Source of the DNA: JADJNW01 sp964517145 | Lineage (GTDB): Bacteria; Bacteroidota; Bacteroidia; Chitinophagales; Saprospiraceae | Length of the DNA: 10,719 nt | Assembly (NCBI GenBank): GCA_964517145.1 | Contig: CAZFBN010000170.1 | Location: 1 to 10,719, forward strand | Direction of reading: 5' to 3' | Part shown: piece after piece, positions 6,215 to 10,719 of the stretch | Layout: every line of letters begins with the position of its first letter | Numbering within the stretch: position 1 is the first letter of the stretch | Notes under the pieces: model-generated | The model's input: the letters and a program-made list of their open reading frames with translations, nothing else | Told to the model about the DNA's origin: nothing | Databases searched by the model: none | Translations under genes and position numbers: made by a program

Positions 6215-8077
6215 CTATTCCGAAAGATGGCTTGGCACACTCGTCACGACAATACCCCGCCCATACATCAGTGCTAACTTAATCAGCAGTGCTGACTGGT
6301 TGTGCAGAACATACTCCCACCAGCGCGCCGGTACAAACTCAGGCAGCACCACGGTGGTCATCGTGTTCCCATCGGCCCGGTGCCGGTCATCCAGGTAGGT
6401 CAGAATGGGCCGCAGCAGGGACCGATAGGGCGATTCTAGCACCACCAGCGGCGTGCCATTGCCCCACTGCTCCCACCGCTGCTGCACCTTCTCCAGTGCC
6501 GCGGGGTCAAGATTGACATAGAGCGCCGTAACGTGGCCGGGCGCGATTGCCTCGGCATAACGCAGCGCCGGCAGGATGCCCCGATGCACGCCCCCGATCA
6601 TCACCACCGCGTGGTGCTGACGTATGGGCACGAGTCGTCTGGCTCCTTCGAGCGAGAGCTGGTGCGCCACACGCTGATAGTGGTGGTGAATGCTTGTGAA
6701 CAGGATGACCAACAGCGGGATGAGCACCAGCACTGCCCACGCACCATGCGTCAGGCGCGTGAGAGTGAGCACCACCAGCACCACCGAGGTGAGCACGCCA
6801 CCTCCGCCGTTGATGACTAGCCCTCGTCGCCAGCCTGGTTCCTGCACGCGGCGGTGATGCACCACCATGCCGGCCTGTGAGAGCGTGAAGGAGAGAAACA
6901 CGCCAATGGCATAGAGCGGCAACATGGCTATCTCATTAGCGTGGAACAGTATCACCAGCAGCGCCGAACACAGCCCCAGTAGTCCGATGCCGTTGGAGAA
7001 GACCAGCCGGTCGCCACGGCTGCTCAATTGGCGTGGTAGGAAGCCATCTCGCGCCAGCAGTGATACCAGGCGTGGGAAATCGGCAAAAGCGGTGTTTGCC
7101 GCCAGCACCAGGATGAGCGCAGTTGCCACCTGGATGATGCCGTAGATTGCCCCAGGCCCGAACACGGCGCGTGCAATCTGTGAGACAACTGTTTCATGCG
7201 CGTGGGGCACGACTGCATACTGGTGTGCCAGCCAGGTGATACCACCGAACATCGTGGTGAGCAATATGGTCATCCAGGTGAGCGTTGTGGCTGCGTTTCT
7301 GTCTTCGGGCGGCTTGAATGCCTGCACACCATTGCTGATGGCTTCGATGCCAGTGAGCGCGGTGCAGCCTGCGGCAAAGGCGCGCATCACCAGCCACACC
7401 AGCACCAAACCGCCCGGAACCTTCGCACCCGTTGTCAGGTTTGAGTCAATGGTATGCGGCACTGGTTCGGTCCCGATCGTCACCGCCTTGCCCACCCCGA
7501 CGAGAATCATCAGCAGGATACTGACGACAAAGACATAGGTAGGAATGGCAAAGATGATGCCGCTCTCGCGCACACCTCGCAGATTGACCAATGTGACTAT
7601 CAAGATACAAGCAAGCGCGATTGGCACGGCCCAGGTGTGTAGCGTGGAGAAGCCCCATGTCACACCAAGCGACGTGATGGCCGCGACTCCCGCCGAGACG
7701 CTCACAGCCACGGTCAGTACATAGTCGATGAGCAGCGCAGCAGCCGCAATCAGCCCCGGCATGCGGCCCAGGTTCTCGTGTGCCACGATGTATGCACCAC
7801 CGCCCGACGGGTAGGCTTGGATGGTCTGGCGATAGGAGACGGCCACGGTGAACAGTAGTGCGGCAATAGCAGCCGCAATGGGCAACGAAAGCCCTGCCGC
7901 CGCCGCACCGCCGAGGAGCAACACTGTCAAAATGGATTCGGTTGCATAGGCCACCGAGGAGAGCGCATCCGATGAGAACACCGCCAGCGCGGTGCGCTTG
8001 TTCAGCCGCTCGTGGGCCTGACGTTCAGTGGCGAGGGGCGAGCCAATCAGAAATCGCTTGAGATGGACAATCAGCAT
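6215..8077 (-). CDS. kimA: KimA-type potassium transporter (APC superfamily)
   Basis: This 620-residue protein with about 12 spans followed by a cytoplasmic domain of about 160 residues closely follows Bacillus subtilis KimA (YdaO), a high-affinity K+/H+ symporter. Matches along the length include KRFLIG.PL (7-15), SSDALSSVAYATES (35-48), YPSGGGAYIV..ENLG (89-104), DYVLTVAVSVSAG (118-130), ALTGIEAISNG (240-250) and, in the soluble tail, WEYVLHNQSALL (587-598). Residues corresponding to K+-site positions are present (D37, Y44, D118, T122, T242, E245). In B. subtilis both the gene and the protein are controlled by c-di-AMP; no riboswitch fits here. Its ATG overlaps the dedA stop by 7 nt with no clear SD, so translation is probably coupled to dedA. 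Confidence 0.9.
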   Translation of the reverse strand: MLIVHLKRFLIGSPLATERQAHERLNKRTALAVFSSDALSSVAYATESILTVLLLGGAAAAGLSLPIAAAIAALLFTVAVSYRQTIQAYPSGGGAYIVAHENLGRMPGLIAAAALLIDYVLTVAVSVSAGVAAITSLGVTWGFSTLHTWAVPIALACILIVTLVNLRGVRESGIIFAIPTYVFVVSILLMILVGVGKAVTIGTEPVPHTIDSNLTTGAKVPGGLVLVWLVMRAFAAGCTALTGIEAISNGVQAFKPPEDRNAATTLTWMTILLTTMFGGITWLAHQYAVVPHAHETVVSQIARAVFGPGAIYGIIQVATALILVLAANTAFADFPRLVSLLARDGFLPRQLSSRGDRLVFSNGIGLLGLCSALLVILFHANEIAMLPLYAIGVFLSFTLSQAGMVVHHRRVQEPGWRRGLVINGGGGVLTSVVLVVLTLTRLTHGAWAVLVLIPLLVILFTSIHHHYQRVAHQLSLEGARRLVPIRQHHAVVMIGGVHRGILPALRYAEAIAPGHVTALYVNLDPAALEKVQQRWEQWGNGTPLVVLESPYRSLLRPILTYLDDRHRADGNTMTTVVLPEFVPARWWEYVLHNQSALLIKLALMYGRGIVVTSVPSHLSE

Positions 8078-8730
8078 GGTGGATGGACCATCGCGCGCCG
8101 TGCGGCCAGCCGGTGGCGCACATATTCCAAGATGCCCGGCAGCAGCGATATGCCGATGATGCCCACAATCACCAGTTCAAAATGCTGTTGTACGATGGGA
8201 AGTGCGCCGAAGTAGTAGCCACCGAGCACGAACAGCAACACCCATGCCACTCCACCGATGACGTTGTAGGCCAGAAAGCGGGGGTAGGTCATACGACCAA
8301 CCCCGGCTACAAACGGCGCGAATGTGCGGATAATCGGGATAAAGCGCGCCAGGATGATTGTTTTGCCGCCATGTCGTTCATAGAACGCATGTGTGCGTTC
8401 CAGGTATGCTTGTTTCAGAAAGGGGATGCGCTCGTTGAATACTCGCGGGCCAAGGATAGCCCCTATCCCATAGTTGATCGTATCGCCCGCAATTGCCGCC
8501 ACACTGAGCAGCACACATAGCCAGGCCACGTTCAAACTGTCCAAGAGCGCAGCCAGTGACCCCGCAGCAAACAACAGTGAGTCACCGGGCAAGAAGGGTG
8601 TAATCACGAAACCCGTTTCACAAAAAACAATGAGAAACAGAATGCCATACGTCCATGCGCCATAGTGCTCCACCAGCACGCGCAGGTGTTCGTCCAGGTG
8701 CAACAGCAGATCGATCAGGTCAAAACCCAT
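8071..8730 (-). CDS. DedA/VTT-family membrane protein
   Basis: This 219-residue DedA-family protein has membrane or re-entrant segments at about 25-60, 70-95, 125-175 and 185-205. The family's essential acidic and basic residues are present: E38, D50 in PFLPGDSLLF, R129 in ARFIPIIRTFAPFVAGVGRM, and R135. These sit one residue before the E39/D51/R130/R136 described for E. coli YqjA. DedA proteins act in proton-motive-force maintenance and lipid-carrier recycling; the exact role here is unknown. The start at ATG 8730 has only a weak, distant SD (AGGA about 14 nt upstream). It begins 41 nt after the small membrane protein and overlaps kimA by 7 nt, so it belongs to the oadB-kimA operon. Confidence 0.93.
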   Translation of the reverse strand: MGFDLIDLLLHLDEHLRVLVEHYGAWTYGILFLIVFCETGFVITPFLPGDSLLFAAGSLAALLDSLNVAWLCVLLSVAAIAGDTINYGIGAILGPRVFNERIPFLKQAYLERTHAFYERHGGKTIILARFIPIIRTFAPFVAGVGRMTYPRFLAYNVIGGVAWVLLFVLGGYYFGALPIVQQHFELVIVGIIGISLLPGILEYVRHRLAARRAMVHPPC

Positions 8731-8771
8731 ACTGTCGTATTCTGTCCTTTCAATGCTTCAATGCTCGTGTA

Positions 8772-8975
8772 CTACGATTCGGAGGCCGCGGACTCGGCGT
8801 GTGTGCCCATCTTCGGCAAGCGGGGCAACGCCCCGTGTGTTGTCTCAGCAGGTGGGGAGCGGTGCAGGTGAATTGCGATGCTCAGACTCTTGATGAGCAA
8901 TGCTACACCGAATGAAATACCTGCTGTCAGCGCATAGGCCAGCAGCGCAAAGTTGATCGCACTTTCCAGTGTCAT
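8772..8975 (-). CDS. Small single-span membrane protein of unknown function, in the oadB operon
   Basis: This is a 67-residue protein with one hydrophobic span (about 7-36) ending in basic residues and a hydrophilic tail of about 30 residues. The start at ATG 8975 is well supported by AAGGAAGG at 8988-8981, 5 nt upstream. A longer reading frame extends to 9116 but would overlap oadB and has no reason to be used. It starts 25 nt after the oadB stop and ends 41 nt before dedA. Position and size suggest an accessory subunit of the Na+-translocating decarboxylase, but it does not look like OadG, which is encoded separately, and I do not recognise the family. Its tail is encoded by a GC-rich hairpin (8821-8835) that may be repeat-derived. 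Confidence 0.65.
   Translation of the reverse strand: MTLESAINFALLAYALTAGISFGVALLIKSLSIAIHLHRSPPAETTHGALPRLPKMGTHAESAASES
8821..8835. repeat. GC-rich mini-hairpin inside the small ORF
   Basis: CGGGGC AAC GCCCCG is a 6-bp perfect palindrome with a 3-nt loop. It encodes part of the hydrophilic tail of the 67-residue protein. The first ten bases recur exactly at 5981-5990. It may be a short intergenic repeat that has been read into the frame. Confidence 0.3.
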
Positions 8976-9000
8976 AGCATCCTTCCTTACGTAATGTGGT

Positions 9001-10218
9001 TCAATGGACAAACAGCGGCAGGAGCACGACATAGACCCCTGCCAGTGTTGCAGTGGTGATAACTCCGCTGATATTCGCGCCGAGTGCTTCTGGCAACACC
9101 AGCACTGCGGGAGCAACTTCGTTCACGGCATGCTGGGCAACTTTGGCTGTTGTGGGAACACAGCTTACCCCGGCAATACCAACGGTGGGGTTGTATTTGC
9201 CGCCATACAGCAGATACAGGAGATAGCCACCGCCAATACCACCAATACCCGAAATCAGTAGTGCCAGGATACCGAGTACCAGGAGTTTGAAAATCACCGG
9301 GTCTAGCATTGTGGTGGCGCTGCACAGCACTCCAAGCAGCAGGCCCAGGAAGAACGTTGCGCCATAGAGCAGCGTTTCGCTCAGCAGCTTGATGAAGTGG
9401 GTCAGCCCCGACTCACGGATAGCAACCCCCAGGAAGAGCGATACAAACAGCGGGGCTGCCACGGGGAAGAGCAGGCACAGCAGCGTGCAGGCAACGACGG
9501 CGAATGCCAGCTTTTGACCCGACGAGATGGGCACTGCTGCCGGTTGTGGGGGCGGGGCTATGGCGCGGATTCGCCGTGGGATGAGCAGCTTGATGAGATA
9601 GGGATAGCCGCCATAGGTGAGGCCCAGGTAGAGATAGGCGACCACGGTAATTGGTACAAACAGGTCTTTGGAGAGCATCAGGGAGGTGTAGAGCACCATT
9701 GGCCCATCTGCGCCGCCCACCATTGCAATCGAAGCCGCATCGTTGGGTGTCAGTCCCATTGCCACTGCCAGTGGGAACGTGGCGACCGTGCCGAGTTCGG
9801 CGCAGAGTGCCAGAAACATGCTCTCGAAGGGGCGTGCCAGCACATAGCCCACATCCAGCAGCACGCCGATGCCCAGAAAGACCAGACAGGCAATCAGACC
9901 GTTGCTGAAGGTGAAGGTGTAGATTGGCTGAAGGAAGTCCACCTGGAGCGTGGCGAGCAGGGATGAATCGTCGCTCACGATGGGGTCAAGAAAGAGTGTG
10001 CCCTGCTGCCCTCCGGGGAGCAGCAGCACCGCCGCATTGATAGCCGACATTCCGATACCCATGGGAATCATCAGCAATGGCTCCAGAATGCCGCGCTTGC
10101 CCAGGTAGACCAGCAGCATTCCAAGCAACATCAGGCCGATACGCGCCGCGATGATGGCCGGTTCGGATACGATGAGCGTGGCAACACCTTGAAAGAGCTG
10201 CAACAACGTATCTTGCAT
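9001..10218 (-). CDS. oadB: OadB-type beta subunit of a sodium-ion-translocating decarboxylase
   Basis: This 405-residue polytopic protein is the Na+ channel/pump subunit that couples decarboxylation of a carboxybiotin-bearing partner to Na+ export. Key motifs are present: the GGADGP loop (168-173) with D171, equivalent to the essential Asp203 of Klebsiella OadB, and YNPTVGIAGVSCVPTTAKV (342-360) with N343 and S352, which align with the essential Asn373 and Ser382. The C-terminal NISGVI.TA..AG pattern is also typical. I place the start at ATG 10218, with GAGAGGT at 10233-10227 and the family's normal beginning (MQDTLLQLFQG). The frame stays open to 10446, but that part translates a repeat region and lacks family likeness. 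It is the first gene of the operon. No alpha subunit is present in the window. Confidence 0.92.
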   Translation of the reverse strand: MQDTLLQLFQGVATLIVSEPAIIAARIGLMLLGMLLVYLGKRGILEPLLMIPMGIGMSAINAAVLLLPGGQQGTLFLDPIVSDDSSLLATLQVDFLQPIYTFTFSNGLIACLVFLGIGVLLDVGYVLARPFESMFLALCAELGTVATFPLAVAMGLTPNDAASIAMVGGADGPMVLYTSLMLSKDLFVPITVVAYLYLGLTYGGYPYLIKLLIPRRIRAIAPPPQPAAVPISSGQKLAFAVVACTLLCLLFPVAAPLFVSLFLGVAIRESGLTHFIKLLSETLLYGATFFLGLLLGVLCSATTMLDPVIFKLLVLGILALLISGIGGIGGGYLLYLLYGGKYNPTVGIAGVSCVPTTAKVAQHAVNEVAPAVLVLPEALGANISGVITTATLAGVYVVLLPLFVH

Positions 10219-10264
10219 AGAATGGTACCTCTCGTGTGGGTGGCAAACCGTACGCGCCACTCCG

Positions 10265-10305
10265 TTCCCAGTGTAGCACCGTGGGGGTTTGGAAAGTGTT
10301 TGGAA
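10265..10305 (-). promoter_or_regulatory. Bipartite regulatory element, copy C, with 11-bp direct repeat, upstream of oadB
   Basis: On the minus strand TTTCCAAA (10295-10288) is followed after 12 nt by TACACTGGGAA (10275-10265), the same arrangement as at 71-101. A second core, CTTCCAAA (10305-10298), lies upstream with a period of 11 bp, about one helical turn, as expected for a tandem-binding regulator of the OmpR/KdpE type. If TACACT is the -10, transcription would start about 50 nt before the oadB ATG. The repeat and the spacing are seen directly; the regulator is inferred. Confidence 0.45.
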
Positions 10306-10322
10306 GCTACTGCTACCCATAA

Positions 10323-10356
10323 GGATGGTGTAAGGGCATCCGTCACAAGTTAAGCA
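10323..10356. repeat. Half copy of the palindromic intergenic repeat
   Basis: These 34 bases match 10539-10572 with a single difference (C versus G at position 22). The left arm that would complete the 18-bp stem is missing here, so only a 5-bp GGATG/CATCC stem remains. It lies upstream of the putative oadB promoter and inflates the open frame in front of oadB. Confidence 0.75.
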
Positions 10357-10465
10357 ATTTCCGATTTTGTCAAACCCGCGCCTCTTACGAACACTTGGTT
10401 CATTTTGTGTGTCAGCATGCCAATACTCAGAATACAGAACCTGCACAAGCGAACAAATTGGCTGA

Positions 10466-10502
10466 AAATCGAGGTGGAATTCGCTTCAAATTGCCTCGAT
10501 TT
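10466..10502. other. Inverted repeat, 9-bp arms
   Basis: AAATCGAGG (10466-10474) and CCTCGATTT (10494-10502) are exact reverse complements with a 19-nt loop that itself contains AATT/AATT pairing. The sequence after it is not T-rich. Its function is unknown; it may be part of the same repeat-derived block. Confidence 0.4.
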
Positions 10503-10525
10503 GCCCTTGACAACTGAACGAAAAC

Positions 10526-10570
10526 CTTAACTTGTCACGGATGGTGTAAGGGCATCCGTGACAAGTTAAG
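10526..10570. repeat. Complete palindromic repeat, 18-bp perfect arms
   Basis: CTTAACTTGTCACGGATG (10526-10543) pairs perfectly with 10553-10570 around a 9-nt loop, GTGTAAGGG. Its right two-thirds recurs at 10323-10356. Such a long perfect stem could act as a terminator for a minus-strand gene entering from the right edge (a frame there ends at 10535, inside the left arm), or be a copy of a small dispersed palindromic element. No terminal target duplication was seen. Confidence 0.75.
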
Positions 10571-10717
10571 CATTCCCGGCACCTGTCTAATCAACATAAC
10601 CGCAGAACTGGTCTCATTTGCACGCATGGTCAACTCTATGGTATCGTACGCGCGTACCACCTCAACTATCCGGGTGCAGCGCACTCGCCCCACGACTTGT
10701 CCTGCCGCAACTCGGCA
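10535..10717 (-). CDS. Possible C-terminal fragment of a minus-strand gene, unrecognised
   Basis: A minus-strand frame is open from the right edge of the window for 60 residues to a TGA at 10537-10535. The other two minus frames stop within about 20 codons. The first part (GQVVGRVRCTRIVEVVRAYD) looks plausible as protein, but the last 10 or so residues are encoded by the palindromic repeat. No family is recognised. It may equally be a chance open frame; sequence to the right of the window decides. Confidence 0.2.
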   Translation of the reverse strand, partial: CRVAAGQVVGRVRCTRIVEVVRAYDTIELTMRANETSSAVMLIRQVPGMLNLSRMPLHHP

Positions 10718-10719
10718 GC

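Larger units (their letters stand above)
10219..10719. other. Repeat-rich intergenic region upstream of oadB
   Basis: About 500 nt without a confidently supported gene. From left to right it holds the SD of oadB (10227-10233), the bipartite element and 11-bp direct repeat (10265-10305), a half copy of a palindromic repeat (10323-10356), an inverted repeat (10466-10502), the full palindromic repeat (10526-10570), and an open minus-strand frame running off the right edge (10717-10535). A 12-bp palindrome GTACGCGCGTAC sits at 10646-10657. Confidence 0.6.

Noticed and set aside
8731..8771. c-di-AMP riboswitch before dedA-kimA
   Set aside because: The spacer is 41 nt, with only an 8-bp tandem duplication (TTCAATGC twice, 8749-8764). 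This is too short for the aptamer, and I saw no ydaO-like core in the longer spacers either.
8976..9116. Longer version of the small membrane protein
   Set aside because: It would overlap the end of oadB by over 100 nt, and the ATG at 8975 has a strong SD at the right distance.
10219..10446. Extended N-terminus of oadB (76 extra residues)
   Set aside because: The extension translates the promoter region and a repeat copy. The family-like protein and a good SD both start at 10218.
10323..10570. CRISPR-like repeats
   Set aside because: Only one full and one half copy, 216 bp apart, without regular spacers or cas genes.

Overview
This window is a bacterial chromosomal segment, roughly 55-60% GC by eye, made almost entirely of ion-transport membrane proteins and one two-component system. 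No rRNA, tRNA, CRISPR array, transposase or phage gene was seen. The taxon cannot be fixed from the sequence. The combination of a DUF4212/SSS symporter pair, a KimA-type K+ transporter, a KdpD without its N-terminal half, an OadB/OadG sodium-pump remnant and short intergenic palindromic repeats would fit a filamentous Chloroflexota, but this is a low-confidence inference.

Layout. The left end (1-216) is a regulatory region for a plus-strand pair: a DUF4212 small subunit (217-489) and its large sodium:solute symporter (504-2276). A 14-bp perfect stem-loop (2299-2330) separates this pair from everything else, which lies on the minus strand and converges on it. Read in their own direction, from the right edge leftwards, the minus-strand genes are: oadB (10218-9001), a 67-residue single-span membrane protein (8975-8772), a DedA-family protein (8730-8071), a KimA-type potassium transporter (8077-6215), a 297-nt spacer, oadG (5919-5677), a short kdpD (5596-4043), kdpE (4046-3357) and a TerC/Alx-family protein (3348-2392). 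The first four look like one operon and the last four like a second, possibly with an extra promoter at kdpD. The far right (10219-10719) is intergenic and repeat-rich, with perhaps the tail of another minus-strand gene.

How the genes may work together. The content points to Na+/K+ homeostasis. OadB and OadG are the membrane beta and gamma subunits of a Na+-exporting decarboxylase, with no alpha subunit here. The SSS/DUF4212 pair would spend a Na+ gradient on solute uptake. KimA imports K+, KdpDE is the classical K+-limitation sensor pair (but no kdpFABC is present), and DedA and TerC proteins are linked in other bacteria to proton-motive-force and metal/pH homeostasis.

Most striking points. 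(1) The regions upstream of the symporter pair and of oadB share a bipartite element, TTTCCAAA-N12-TACACTGG[CG]AA, on the gene strand with identical spacing, which suggests a common promoter or regulator; the region upstream of oadG also carries TTTCCAAA. (2) The oadB and oadG genes are split by a K+ transporter and a DedA gene. (3) kdpD lacks the usual N-terminal sensor half and may be translated from a leaderless mRNA. (4) An 18-bp-arm perfect inverted repeat near the right edge has a half copy upstream of oadB.
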